Below, piece by piece: positions 21,504 to 32,354 of a stretch of 64,000 bases of DNA (within the stretch, counting starts at the first letter, position 1; each line of letters starts with the position of its first letter). The DNA lies in assembly GCA_905220665.1 (NCBI GenBank), contig CAJNAR010000005.1, positions 310,001-374,000 on the forward strand, given 5' to 3'. The translations under genes were made by a program, and so were the position numbers. Source of the stretch: Albugo candida (lineage: Eukaryota > Oomycota > Peronosporomycetes > Albuginales > Albuginaceae). The notes under the pieces were generated by a model, which searched no databases, was not told the origin of the DNA, and was given only the letters and a program-made list of their open reading frames with translations.

Positions 21504-22504
21504 ATGCTGCGTCACAATTTGAAGAATTTCTTGCGACCACCTTTTTTATCAACGTATCAAAAAATCAGCTCAAATGCTGTACTGAATCAAAGAACGGTTG
21601 GGTCTATACTCTCAACGGAAAGTGCTACAATTCCATCTGTTCCATTCGATACAACGGTCAGAAATGCGGCTCAGATAATGTTTGACAGGAAGTTAGTTGC
21701 TGTTCCTGTCGTAAAGGATTTGAAGGTAGTATCTATCAGTGTCTTGTTATCTGTACTGGATTTTCACTCATGCAAATGTAGCTTTGCGGGCTTTTCACGG
21801 AACATGATTATTGCCAGGCTTTGCAAACAAACAAATTGTCGGCGATTGTTGGTGATGTATCGACACCAGCACCTCACGCGTCAGTCGTCCATCCTGAAGA
21901 CGGTGTTGGACATTGTTTACAAGAAATGACTCGGAAGGCAAGTAGCCATTGCTGACGTATTTTGTCTCGACGCTCACCTGGACTGGATGCACAGAATGCA
22001 ACATCGGTCGCGGTGGTCGACAACAGTGGTAACTATCTCGGAACGCTGTCGTTGAGTCACATTAGCGAAGAGTATTTTGCACACAAGGACGGTGCTCACA
22101 AATCGTTGGAATTTGCAGAATCTTCAGTATTCCCAGAAATGGATCATGTTGAACTGGAAAAAGAGAACCTGTACGAACAATTAAAGCAGGATATGGAACA
22201 GACTCGGCACAATTTGAAGGAGAAAAGCGTGTTTGCCCAAGAATTGGAAAAAATTGAGCGCGATATTGCTGAACAAGAGTTTTCGGCCTCGTCTGTTTAT
22301 CCGGATTTGAATCGAGTGGAAGATAAGGTGTTGGCGAGTATGAAAAGCGAAGAAAGTTACTTTCACGAAGAAAAGCGCGATTCAGTGGATGAAATTGTCC
22401 AAATGAAAGCAGAGTGGCTTGAAGAGAAGCACATATTCTCTGAGCCTGCAGACTTTCCTGAAGTAGCAGTTGTAAGCGATGTGCTGGAAACATCCAAAGT
22501 GTAG
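21504..22504 (+). CDS. CBS-pair domain protein, probably mitochondrial
   Basis: Three exons (21504-21725, 21782-21937, 21995-22504) give 295 residues. The N-terminus is Arg/Asn/Ser-rich and nearly free of acidic residues, as in mitochondrial presequences. A CBS pair follows: VGSILS, AAQIMFDRKLVAVPVV, GLFTEHDYCQAL, IVGDVSTP, ATSVAVVDNSG and LGTLSLSHI. The acidic C-terminal half, with repeated SSV(F/Y)P(E/D) blocks, is not a known domain. The second intron begins GCAAGT and ends AG, a GC-AG intron; no GT donor restores the frame. CBS pairs sense adenine nucleotides in other proteins; the ligand here is unknown. Confidence 0.75.
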
Positions 22505-22602
22505 ATCTCATGCGTATGAGTTATGTAATAATATCTGTTAACAAAGTAAATTTGTAAAATTTGAATTTGCGTGTTTTCACAAAATTTTAACTTTATTGGA
22601 GA

Positions 22603-22830
22603 ATGAGTGGAAAGCCACTTACATTTGATGAGAAGACAAAGAAGCCGTCGTTGGTGCTTGTGACGGAAGAGGACGATGAATTTGAAGAGTTCGAAAATGA
22701 GGACTGGGATCATTCAGCAGAAGAAGGCGAAGCAGATGTCAAGCAACAATGGCAAGATGACTGGGATGTCGATGAAGCCGACGATGATTTTTGCCATCGT
22801 TTGCGGAAGGAATTGGAGAAAAACAAGTAG
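22603..22830 (+). CDS. SEM1: DSS1/SEM1, 26S proteasome lid and TREX-2 small acidic subunit
   Basis: An intronless 75-residue protein. It carries the two hallmark acidic-aromatic blocks (DDEFEEFENEDWD and WQDDWDVDEADDDF) and the closing helix HRLRKELEK. Length and motif order match DSS1/SEM1, a disordered tether in the proteasome lid, TREX-2 mRNA export complex and BRCA2. It lies 98 bases after the CBS gene on the same strand. Confidence 0.93.
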   Translation: MSGKPLTFDEKTKKPSLVLVTEEDDEFEEFENEDWDHSAEEGEADVKQQWQDDWDVDEADDDFCHRLRKELEKNK

Positions 22831-23023
22831 TATTTTTAGCTAATCGACTCATTATACAGTATGTCGTAAGCATTCAATTTGTTGCGTCCTATTCACCACT
22901 ATTCGACCTCTCATTCGCGCCGAGATGTGTAAAGCTTCCAGTCGTTCCCCACTTGACCTTGAAGCCCGTATTTGTGTTTTACACTATTTAAAGCTCTTTG
23001 CGCATCGCACTCTTCTCTTCAAA

Positions 23024-23573
23024 ATGCTTCCAATGATCAAAGTCGGCGGTCTTATCATTCGCACACTAACGAAGCCGCTTGCTAAAGCAGTCAAGACACG
23101 ATCTAAAATGCACCCGTATCTAAATCAGTTCTGCCACGCAATAGGACAGCAGCAGCATCGCTATCTCATTCATTTACATATGAGTTTCCGCGGAGTTCCC
23201 AAATTCGTAGTCAAAGACTTACCACCAGATCAAGCCGTCGAGCAAGGAGCCGATCTGATAGGAGAAATCATCATTTTTAGCGTTGCAGTTGCTGTCGCTT
23301 CTTTTGAGTACCATCGCAGCAGCTTGAAAGCAAAAACAAAGGAGGAAATCGAACAGCAGCAAAAACAACAGGCACAAGAGGTTCGAATATCGGACTTTCA
23401 GTATAACTTTTTTCCAAACCTATTTATTGTAGGATATGGAGAATCGATTCCAGCGGCTCGAAGCGCAATTTGTGTGGCTGGAAATGCAAGTCGCAAAGAT
23501 CGGACAGCTTCTGGAAAAAGAGCTGAATGAGAGGATAGATGCTGAAGCTTCCACAGACGCCATAAAGCCGTAA
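23024..23573 (+). CDS. OPA3: OPA3-like mitochondrial protein
   Basis: Two exons, 23024-23380 and 23433-23573, give 165 residues. The order is typical of OPA3: MLPMIKVGGLIIRTLTKPLA, a conserved basic stretch, RYLIHLHM, EQGADLIGEIIIFSVA as the hydrophobic segment, then a C-terminal coiled coil (RFQRLEAQFVWLEMQVAKI). OPA3 acts in mitochondrial membrane lipid homeostasis and morphology. An upstream in-frame ATG at 22925 exists, but the family start fits 23024. It is convergent with the helicase, with stops 39 bases apart. Confidence 0.9.
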
Positions 23574-23612
23574 TGAAAGCCATACGTTCTCGCAATCCAA
23601 CGCATTGGTTTC

Positions 23613-26600
23613 TTATACGTCAGAGTCCATCAGAATCCACTTTACTCGACGGAAACATTTTCGAAAAATTTCTTCCAGGACTCCAAAACGATCGCTGTAC
23701 ATCAGAATGTTTTGCAGTAGTCTGAAGCGACTGCCAATATGTCGGAGTCTTTTCTTGATATGGAGTAATTGAGCAGTATTCAGATTTTTTGGAATCTGAT
23801 TCTTCACCAAAGCTTCCCATACGCATCCATCGAGCGGTTCATCCAAGCCAATGCGAAAGCCAAGTTCATCCTTGAAATCGTCGTACTCCAATGTTTTCGT
23901 TTTTTCATTAAAACGCTCGAGTAAATCGGTTGTGAGATCCCACAAGTCATTTGACGCTTGCATTGGAACTAAAAGACTCGTGTGTTTTTCTTCGGATTGA
24001 AAGCGTTCGCGGCCCACTACGCGGAGCATCATGTTACATAATGCGAGTTGATGACCAATGTCGACCCCGGCTTTTCCTTGGAAACGTGATAAGATAGCTT
24101 CCAGCATCCAAAAGATTCCCAAAGCTTCAAAGCAGTTGTCTCGACATTCCCATACAAATTTTGCAACGAACGGATCGACGGAAAGCTGGTCATTCTCTTC
24201 CAACAGACCAAATGATTTGAGACAGTCGATAGAGCGAGCCAAATACGGCTTTTGAGGATTTTTCATTGACGCGCTTGCTTCTTTATTGGATGCCATAAAC
24301 TCATTAAGCGGAAATGTGGCGATGCGACGCATTAGTGAGGCATCCACTTTGGGTGAGACGTATTGTTGCAAGGCAATCAGCGGATGAAGTGTGGGCTTTC
24401 CGATGACATCAGGCAAGAGGCCGCGCATGAGGTGTTGCATCCTTTTCCATCGTAAGCCAGCAAACACGATGTTTCCTTGACGGTCCAACCCACGTCGACC
24501 AGCTCGTCCAGCCATCTGTTGTACCATCAAAGGAGTAAACTCGTCTTCTGGTGCGTCTTCACAAAAGCAGCAAGTTCGGAACGGCATGTTGACACCATAC
24601 GCCAGCGAGTCATCGGAAAACACCACAGCTAAGCGACCAGCTTGTGCCAAAGATTGTACAACTCGCAAATACGCGCTTGGAAAATCATGAATGTAGATAC
24701 CGATACCACGACGCAATGAGCGGATGAGAAAATGTGGTTCTCCAGATGCTTCCGATGGTAATCGTCGCAGCTCGTAACATATTGACTTCATTTCCATCGA
24801 TGATAGCCGGTGGCCTAGTGGAGCTAGGACGAACTCGGGATGAGGAGCAAAAATATCTGGGGCTGAAGCTTCTTCGAAATCTTGAGCATCCCGTACCTCT
24901 TCTTCTTGTTCTTTTGCTTTCAGCTTTCCTTCACGCTTCGCTGCAGCATCTCGCTTACGCTTCCACTGCTCATAATCTTGTTGGACTTTTTTTCGGAATG
25001 CTGGATATTTGGTTTCTTCCGCAGTTTCCAACGCAAGTACTAGTGTACTATGTAATTGCCGGCAGCGTACCGAGTCGAGCTGGAAAGCGATTGCAGGAAT
25101 TAGATTCTTGACACATAGATCTCGCATCAAGTCAAGTACGCCAAGCTCCGTCGTTTCCGTGTCACATGAATCCAAAGTATTGGATTCCGTTGCTATGGAT
25201 GACGATATGGAGAAGGAATCGAGGAGCTTCTGTGTTGCTTCTGGATCCTTACTCGCTAATTCTTGTAAACGTTTCTTCACAGAGTCTTCATATTTCTTCG
25301 ATTCCATCAATGTGATACGGTCGACTTCTTCACCGAGATCCAATGCTGATAATGCCTCAATCGGATCTTCATCGTCATTTACTACATCTTTTTTCTTGGA
25401 GCCTTTCTTACTAGACGCCTTCTTTGCTTTTTCGTCAGATTTGGTAGCAGCCGTTGATTTCTTGCTGTCCAACTGGGAGTCTTTAGAGATTTTACTTTCA
25501 AAATAAACGTGCGGATCGATATCTTGAATTAAAGACATATCAAAATGCTGTTTCAATGCTTCCCAAAGCGCGAATGTGTCACGTGGAGTAAATGCAAGAT
25601 TATCAGCTCGTAAACCTTGGTCTTTCAGATATTCGACTGTTATTCCAGTACATGGATGCAAAGCGATCAGTTCACCACACGACGCTGTTTCTGCTCGTTC
25701 CTCCGACTGCGGATGCTCATTCCATATCATACGTTGCAGGTTGATGAAACGACCAGAGTACTCTAAAAGATGAATATTATCAGCTTGAACATGATGTCGC
25801 TTCCACCAGGCCAAGAGCTGCTCTGCATTTCCAATTGTCGCCGATAAAGCTAGAAACGGACAAGTCAATGATTTGATGATACGCTCAAGTGAATCTCCTT
25901 CAGCGCCATTCAGATCATGCACTTCATCAAAAACTGCGTACCCAAAGTCATACCCAATATCGATAAGCGCTGATTCAATTGCACCTGCTGTTCCAACAAC
26001 AATCGAATAGTTTTGGGGTATGAATACTGTCCCATCAGTTATAAACGCCACAGAGTTCTTGACAATCAGTTGGAATAACGCAGCCACTTGCCATGCAAGC
26101 GGTTCTGTCGGTACGACAAATAGCACTTTGTGACCACTGACTGTGACATATGTCGATAAAACTGTTTTCCCACTACTGGTGGGCGCACAGACAATGACGG
26201 ATTGATGCGCATCAATATGAGTGAGTACTTTCCGCTGCCAATCATCCAATACAAATTTGTTTGGGTGGTGCATATTCAAAGGTGGTAATCGATCCGCCAT
26301 GTTTGTTAGTTGAAACACAATCAAATCTCGACCTGATAAATACTCGAGCACTTTCTTCACATATTTGCGATACTTTCGGTGTATATCGACCAGTTCTTGC
26401 AACAAACTTTTCAGTTCTTTGTCTTCTTCCACATTTTCCTTAGACTTCTTATCCTTTTGTTTCCCGCTTCCTTTGCTCTTGATCGGTTTAGACGATTCTT
26501 CCAGCTTTAAGCGACTCGATTCCAAGAACTTTTGATTCGTTGATTGAATTTCAAATAACGTATCCACCGCATCAATCATTTCCTTCGATCCTAAACAGTG

Positions 26601-27005
26601 TTTCAGTATCTCATACAATTGCTTCAGGCGCCCAGTTGGCGTCCCCAGCTTCATTTTTATCAACGTTGAGATATTGAGATTTTTTACATTGCTCAATTTT
26701 TCTTCATCCACTTTGAATTGCTTTGATTTCTTGTCTTTCTCTACCTGTAAGCGAATCAAATCTGCTTTCTTAAGTTTCGGCGCGGGAGTTGAACTGGCCG
26801 AAGTTGAAGTTGCGCGGGAAGGAGTGTTGGTGGCCGCTTTTCCGCTGTTTGTTATTTTCGTATTGGGTGATTTCGACGTGTTTTCTTCGGGCCATAAGTG
26901 ACGTGGGTCAAAGGGATTCACTGGCGCAAGATTTCGCAAAATGATTGGCATTCGGTCGGGCCATATTTTATCCCAATCGACACCGATCAGTTCCTTGACC
27001 TCCAT
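23613..27005 (-). CDS. DDX60-like / Ski2-type DExH-box RNA helicase
   Basis: Single exon, 1130 residues. Helicase motifs are complete: APTSSGKT (~273), DEVH (~359), SATIGN (~387) and QMAGRAGRRGLD (~829). Wording around them (VLDDWQRKVL, CPFLALSATIGN, DDSLAYGVNMPFRTCCF) is close to the DDX60 branch of Ski2-like helicases. A Lys-rich insert lies near 500-640, between the RecA domains. It is shorter than animal DDX60 (~1700), lacking a long N-terminal region. In animals DDX60 is linked to viral RNA sensing and decay; in this protist the role is unknown. Confidence 0.88.
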   Translation of the reverse strand: MEVKELIGVDWDKIWPDRMPIILRNLAPVNPFDPRHLWPEENTSKSPNTKITNSGKAATNTPSRATSTSASSTPAPKLKKADLIRLQVEKDKKSKQFKVDEEKLSNVKNLNISTLIKMKLGTPTGRLKQLYEILKHCLGSKEMIDAVDTLFEIQSTNQKFLESSRLKLEESSKPIKSKGSGKQKDKKSKENVEEDKELKSLLQELVDIHRKYRKYVKKVLEYLSGRDLIVFQLTNMADRLPPLNMHHPNKFVLDDWQRKVLTHIDAHQSVIVCAPTSSGKTVLSTYVTVSGHKVLFVVPTEPLAWQVAALFQLIVKNSVAFITDGTVFIPQNYSIVVGTAGAIESALIDIGYDFGYAVFDEVHDLNGAEGDSLERIIKSLTCPFLALSATIGNAEQLLAWWKRHHVQADNIHLLEYSGRFINLQRMIWNEHPQSEERAETASCGELIALHPCTGITVEYLKDQGLRADNLAFTPRDTFALWEALKQHFDMSLIQDIDPHVYFESKISKDSQLDSKKSTAATKSDEKAKKASSKKGSKKKDVVNDDEDPIEALSALDLGEEVDRITLMESKKYEDSVKKRLQELASKDPEATQKLLDSFSISSSIATESNTLDSCDTETTELGVLDLMRDLCVKNLIPAIAFQLDSVRCRQLHSTLVLALETAEETKYPAFRKKVQQDYEQWKRKRDAAAKREGKLKAKEQEEEVRDAQDFEEASAPDIFAPHPEFVLAPLGHRLSSMEMKSICYELRRLPSEASGEPHFLIRSLRRGIGIYIHDFPSAYLRVVQSLAQAGRLAVVFSDDSLAYGVNMPFRTCCFCEDAPEDEFTPLMVQQMAGRAGRRGLDRQGNIVFAGLRWKRMQHLMRGLLPDVIGKPTLHPLIALQQYVSPKVDASLMRRIATFPLNEFMASNKEASASMKNPQKPYLARSIDCLKSFGLLEENDQLSVDPFVAKFVWECRDNCFEALGIFWMLEAILSRFQGKAGVDIGHQLALCNMMLRVVGRERFQSEEKHTSLLVPMQASNDLWDLTTDLLERFNEKTKTLEYDDFKDELGFRIGLDEPLDGCVWEALVKNQIPKNLNTAQLLHIKKRLRHIGSRFRLLQNILMYSDRFGVLEEIFRKCFRRVKWILMDSDV

Positions 27006-27729
27006 TCTTTCCTTGTTTTAAAATGTGTGGTGAGTGTTTTAACAGTTAACAGCACAGTTTCACATGTATCAGGTGATAATGTAACGATAGTATCGTGTAG
27101 AAACGGCACATTTATGTCGGAATTTTTGTAATTACCCGTAGAAATCTCATCACCACAGCAAGCGCTCCGCCAGCATCTTTTTTATGCTAATGAACCTTTA
27201 CGATCAATGCAACGATAGTCGCGACATACACGGAACAGATTTTCATACGCCTGTCGGCACCTTAAAAAAAGTAGTGTCAAAGTAATGAAAATAAACCAAT
27301 TGCAACAAAGAATTCCTGCTTTTTAATCAATCGCAAGCTTGCACGAATGCATAACCATAGTACGACGGTCAATCTCTTTTCGAACGATAAATGTCTCTCC
27401 AAACTCCAGCAAACCCTGGTCGGTACAACCATCGAAGGTGTAAGATTTAATTCATAGAAACAATTAGCGCTGACTATTCACTTTACAGTCATTCTTAGTT
27501 GGCTGATCCATACACATTTCGACTAAGTATTATAATATCACCCAGGAAAACTTTGATCAAAAAAACATGGCAGAGAATTGTCCCTAGCCCGTCACTTACC
27601 AATTGACTTGACCAGCTGCTAATTTATATAAGAAATGCTCCTCATCTTGTATCGACTGTGCTTTCCAAAAAATTCCATCTTTCGTAACACGACTGATCGT
27701 CTTTATAGCTCATTTAGACTGGAAATAGA
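27006..27729. other. Divergent promoter region
   Basis: Lies between the starts of the helicase (minus) and the PX protein (plus). No gene or RNA recognised. Confidence 0.6.
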
Positions 27730-29802
27730 ATGTCCCGCGTGATATCGAAGAGCTCGAGTCGTTCCTGTTCCTGCTGTGAGACGACGCCTTCGCATACGAA
27801 AGATAGGAGAACAAGACGCATAAGCCAGCATCAAATCGCAGCTATAGTCCGCGTCGATATCCATGTACAGGGCTACCATTTTGATGCTTCCATCATGGAG
27901 CATCCCGAATACATACTAACGACAACCATCTTATTTCGAGTCAGACATTGTGATTCGCATGTAAATGTCTCAACATGGCAGAATCGACGCTCGTTTCAAA
28001 GTTTCCAGGTGTTGGATGCGCAATTACGCAATCACTTCCCCGTACAGATGAGTAGATTCCCCACACTACAATTACATCGCAGTCGTACATTATTGGGAAT
28101 GCATCGCACACATCGCTTTCTAATGAGACGATGTATGGAACTGGATACGTATCTGAATGGTGTGGTTGAATGTGTCTCAGACCATTTGGTCGATTTATTC
28201 GCACAAACTGCTCCTTTTTATTTAAAAAGCTTTTGTGATTTTGACAATGGATTCGGTATTAACGTTCGTACCTTTGCTCCATGCAAAGTCAGTGTCGAAA
28301 CCTCTAAAATGCCTATGGAAGAAAATCGAAAGAATTGCGCGTCTTGGATCCATGCTTCCGGGGATACTTCAAAGAGTCCTATTTTATCGCAAGGATCAAC
28401 GATTGCAAGTGGTTATGAGGTCTGGCCGAGTAATAAATTAGTTCCTGATCTGGAAGCTTCAATAAATTGGTCGGAAATCGATTCAGTTCGTGATTCTCTC
28501 ACCTCACGACGAAGTTTTCGAGAAAAATGGCGTCAATGCCGACGTCATGTGACCCTGCTGCTGGACACTTGGCGACTTACCAGTGACGAAGTTTCTTTAC
28601 ATTCAGCCGAAAAAAAACGGTCTCTGTCGAACACTAACAAAATGTGTGATGCAAATGAGTACTCCTATAACAGCTCCTCTTATGCACAAACACGTTGCGA
28701 AATGCGACAAATTTTGCGTAAATGGGATTGTGAGGAAGTCTGCGTGTCTCTCCAAACACCCTCAGCATTTACGTGTGTCTTGACCCAGCTGGAAATGTGT
28801 GTGGAGATTTTGAATCAGAATGTGTTTCCCCAAGATTCTGATCCCACCCAGACAAAAAATGAAGCGAATTGCACTCTTTCCCCAAATTCCGATGTCGCTC
28901 GATATAGCAGTGTCAATGGTTTAGAGGAGGGTACAAAGACAATGTCAAAAGTGGTATATGACGCTAATGTGGAAATTACTCCCCAGCAAGAACGAGCGCT
29001 GATGGAAAACGCCAATATGCTTTGCGAAATTATAGTTCAGTACGGTCTTTTACACGTCGATCAGCTGGAGTCTTATTTCCAAACGGCGGAAATCGAGTTG
29101 AAGAAAAGATTACATCGCTTTCGTAGCACAGAACAAACGCGTATGGGTGCTCTTGAACTCATTTTGCTGTCTACGATACTAAATATCCGTATCAATTTGA
29201 TCATAAATGACCACGCGGAAGGAACACTTCATGAGATCGCTCCATTACCGCATTTACCATCTTTAAGGAAAGGCGACCCATTACGCGTCACATTGGGATA
29301 TATGCTCCCATCACGCGAGCAGCCCGATGGAGCTTTTCTTATTACAAATCGCATCGAAAATTGTATGAATCGGTCGACAAATGATGTAGCGGAGCCGTTT
29401 AAGAATCAATGGAAAGGCGTAAAAAATCTCAAAAAGGCTTTCGTTAAGCTCTTAGACCAACTGCAGTCGGAATCTGACGCTTCGAGAACAGGAATTCGGC
29501 AATTTGACTCTGAAACAGCAGAATTGCTGAATACCTCCATCTTGGACGCTGTGTGGGACGACTGTAAGCAGAATCCGAATTTGTTTCAGATATTTCAGTG
29601 TCAGGCGATGCATTTTGGAAAAGGAATTGTTACGGCACAAGAGTTTGTAGAGTACCTGGTGCTTGCGTTCAGTACCGATGGAGCGATCTACCTGATAGAT
29701 TTTCTGCTTTACGTGCTTCCGGATCCCAATCTACGAAGAGAATTATTTCTCGCGCGTTGGCAGCGGCAAAGACAAGCAATGATGCAGGTTATGAAGCGGT
29801 GA
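27730..29802 (+). CDS. PX-domain-like protein, unknown C-terminal half
   Basis: Single exon, 690 residues. Residues ~35-160 resemble a PX phosphoinositide-binding domain: SFQSFQVLDAQLRNHFP, then a Pro/Leu stretch, RTHRFLMRR and the YLNGVVE helix. The middle (~420-560) has an order reminiscent of OTU peptidases (TRMGALELILLSTILNIRIN), but no DGxC active-site motif is visible, so this is a weak guess. The C-terminus (~570-690) is helical and not recognised. A membrane-trafficking role fits the PX domain. Confidence 0.55.
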   Translation: MSRVISKSSSRSCSCCETTPSHTKDRRTRRISQHQIAAIVRVDIHVQGYHFDASIMEHPEYILTTTILFRVRHCDSHVNVSTWQNRRSFQSFQVLDAQLRNHFPVQMSRFPTLQLHRSRTLLGMHRTHRFLMRRCMELDTYLNGVVECVSDHLVDLFAQTAPFYLKSFCDFDNGFGINVRTFAPCKVSVETSKMPMEENRKNCASWIHASGDTSKSPILSQGSTIASGYEVWPSNKLVPDLEASINWSEIDSVRDSLTSRRSFREKWRQCRRHVTLLLDTWRLTSDEVSLHSAEKKRSLSNTNKMCDANEYSYNSSSYAQTRCEMRQILRKWDCEEVCVSLQTPSAFTCVLTQLEMCVEILNQNVFPQDSDPTQTKNEANCTLSPNSDVARYSSVNGLEEGTKTMSKVVYDANVEITPQQERALMENANMLCEIIVQYGLLHVDQLESYFQTAEIELKKRLHRFRSTEQTRMGALELILLSTILNIRINLIINDHAEGTLHEIAPLPHLPSLRKGDPLRVTLGYMLPSREQPDGAFLITNRIENCMNRSTNDVAEPFKNQWKGVKNLKKAFVKLLDQLQSESDASRTGIRQFDSETAELLNTSILDAVWDDCKQNPNLFQIFQCQAMHFGKGIVTAQEFVEYLVLAFSTDGAIYLIDFLLYVLPDPNLRRELFLARWQRQRQAMMQVMKR

Positions 29803-31400
29803 AAATGACGATGGAAAGGTGCTGAGGCTTTTGTGTCAAGCAGGAAGCGCCTTCAATAGAAGAAAAGTCACAGTTGGCAGAGATAAGGAGAATTGAATAC
29901 TTTGTGCCTGCACTGTACTTCTGATGAAAGAAAATGTTTAAAGGGAGGAATAGAGTGAGTATGTAGACATCGGGGCACTGCACCAAGATAAAGGCCCAAA
30001 AGTAATATATCGTCACCAAGTTAATGACATTTGAGGCTCATCAGGCTCCGATGAAATCAGTTTATAGTGAACGTCTCTTTGGGATGAGGTTTCAGTGAGC
30101 CAGAGGCAAAGAAGCCTCAGGGACCATTGGTATCAATCACAGAAAGCTTACAAATAGTTATAGAGATGAGTGACACAAACCCAAAGATAGCTTCAGCTCG
30201 AGTCCGCGCTTCTACTCCTCAAGAAGGTCTATAATGGAAGGCGAAGACATTCATTAGTCGGATTACCTTGCACCAGGAAAAAACCAGCTGCTCTATCAAT
30301 CAGTGCAAGCGAATCGACGGCGTGAGATGCGATTATATCAGTGGAGCTTTGCTTTGACAGATCATCGGAGAAGATGCCCAGTTTTTCGCACTACAGCTCG
30401 CTCCTTATCGGTACGAGCGAAGGTTTCTGGCATCTGATTTTGTCGCATGGTAATTCAGTGCATTATCGTACGGCGGATCATTTCGAAAATGACAGCATTT
30501 TTGTGATCATATAAACATTCGTAAGAGTCCTTTCAAAACCGACTCAGCACTATACAACGGCCGAGTCAGTTCTCCACTTTAAGGTTCGAAGTCTCGGTCA
30601 GCAGCCGGAAGCCACAATACCGTTTCCCGATTGAATTCTGAATCCGATTCTCTATTTTTCGTGACATTTTCACTAAGACGGTTCAAAAACTACTCTGCTT
30701 ACAATTTCATACAGCGTTATGATCATAAAAGTGCTATGTGATAGTGATAGACTTTTGGGCAGAAACAATCGCATAAGCGTCTGCATGCTTACTGCTAGTC
30801 AATCCTGTAATCAGCGCTCTTCCTTGACGAATCTAAGGGAATTCTGCAAGACGCTGATATCGCTTATGAGCCTTTCATGCCTTGAATTAGCTGGAGATTT
30901 TCCAATTGATCCCAAATTTTATTTCAATAATCACCGAAAACGACGAGTGGGTAGGACAACAGCTTGAGCGTAAATACACCTCTGCGAGCTCACTTGTACC
31001 TCAAATTCATCGACTAGTGCAAAATTTTAGGATTCCTTGAGGCGCGTAGCCACGGGATGTCAAAATCTGCTGTCTGTAGCCCATGATATCGAAGACCTAA
31101 AGGTTTCTGTGATGGTTTAGTGTCCAGATAACGGACTGCTACAGTCGCCAGCCTAAATATGCCTTATGAGCATGGTTTGCTTCGTATAAGAACATACAAG
31201 TCGGTTTCTCACACCCTGCAGCCAATGCGTATAATTTGACTTCTGCCGCTGAAGTCGTAATATCCTTAGTGAAGAAGTGGAAATCAATTGTATAGTACGA
31301 AAGTCGTACAATTCCATTCACATTTAATTATTCATCTTAGTGTAAGTGCTGTCTACCCCAATTTCCATTTTTATTTCTGCTTGACCACCTTTTCCTTGAT
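29803..31400. other. Intergenic gap
   Basis: About 1.6 kb without a recognisable gene. Short open frames only; no RNA gene, repeat or mobile element seen. Confidence 0.5.
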
Positions 31401-32354
31401 TTATGTGTTCGAACCCAGAAGCTCGAACCTGTCACACAGAGGCGAGGTCAGCGGTGATGAGTTTATGGAAGCTTCTCGGTTACGATAAGCATCCACATCA
31501 CCAATGAGGCTCTGCGCAATTCGGGCTCTTCCAAGCAAAAAAGCCACATCTTCCATATTCCCCAGAACGTTCCATAAAGCGGTCATATAATCTGGAGTGA
31601 CATCCAGACGATGAACCTTACCATCCGAGCGGAAATAGAAGAGAGTCTGGTTGGGAATCACCACTTCTTCGCCGATAAGTCGTTTTATAAGGACTTCATT
31701 CCCCAATGCATGTGGGAAAATATTTTTGATCGTTTCACGAGAAAATCTCGTCTTCACATTATTTCTAGCCTTTACAATAAGTTCGTGTTCTGTCTCAGTA
31801 ATGTCGACATTCAGTATTTCCACACGGATAGCGGAAAAATACGTCGAGTAACGATGCCACTGGTGCAAAATCACATCGACCCCGCAGAAGTCATCAAAAC
31901 GAACATCGGAGCTCATACAAGCCGACATGAATGATGCCGGGATTTCCAGGCACGAATTCCCATTAGAGCTTGGCTGAGTTCGGACAAATGAATTCAGACC
32001 ATTTCGAAATAAGGTCAAATATTCTCGCACAATCTTTTCCAACGATCCAGCAGGCATATGAGGTCTGGCCAGTTGCCTCTGTAAATGAAGATCCCTGACA
32101 ATCGTAAGGTATTCCACGTGCATATCGAGTACATCCACACCATGTTCTAGCTCATTGCAATATGCGTGATTCTTCTGCCGATAATAGCGTCCTCGTTCAC
32201 TACTACTCATTTTTGGAAGTAAAGCACGTCGACCTCGACGTTTTCGAGCTACGAGGATCGGTTTGCCGTTATAGTTTGGATTATCAGGAACAGGGTTCAG
32301 AATGGCCTGAATTGAGAGCGTGGAATGCGTATCTTTCTGTTGCGGTCTCATCAA
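31401..32354 (-). CDS. Oomycete-type bZIP-like transcription factor
   Basis: Single exon, 317 residues. A basic region (KRRGRRALLPK) leads into SERGRYYRQKNHAYCNELE and a heptad-like helix (VDVLDMHVEYL), the arrangement in oomycete bZIP-like factors with the (R/Y)xRQK core. The C-terminal ~180 residues look like a folded alpha/beta domain, with WHRYSTYFSAIRVEI and an NTF2/SnoaL-like spacing, as seen behind such bZIPs. A nuclear regulatory role is inferred. Confidence 0.55.
   Translation of the reverse strand: MMRPQQKDTHSTLSIQAILNPVPDNPNYNGKPILVARKRRGRRALLPKMSSSERGRYYRQKNHAYCNELEHGVDVLDMHVEYLTIVRDLHLQRQLARPHMPAGSLEKIVREYLTLFRNGLNSFVRTQPSSNGNSCLEIPASFMSACMSSDVRFDDFCGVDVILHQWHRYSTYFSAIRVEILNVDITETEHELIVKARNNVKTRFSRETIKNIFPHALGNEVLIKRLIGEEVVIPNQTLFYFRSDGKVHRLDVTPDYMTALWNVLGNMEDVAFLLGRARIAQSLIGDVDAYRNREASINSSPLTSPLCDRFELLGSNT

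Noticed and set aside
30570..30610. GGTTCGAAGTC possible tRNA T-loop
   Set aside because: No cloverleaf could be built from the surrounding 80 bases.
31400..31440. GTTCGAACCC near the bZIP stop, like a tRNA T-arm
   Set aside because: No matching D-arm, anticodon arm or acceptor stem around it on either strand; it lies in the 3' end of a coding region.
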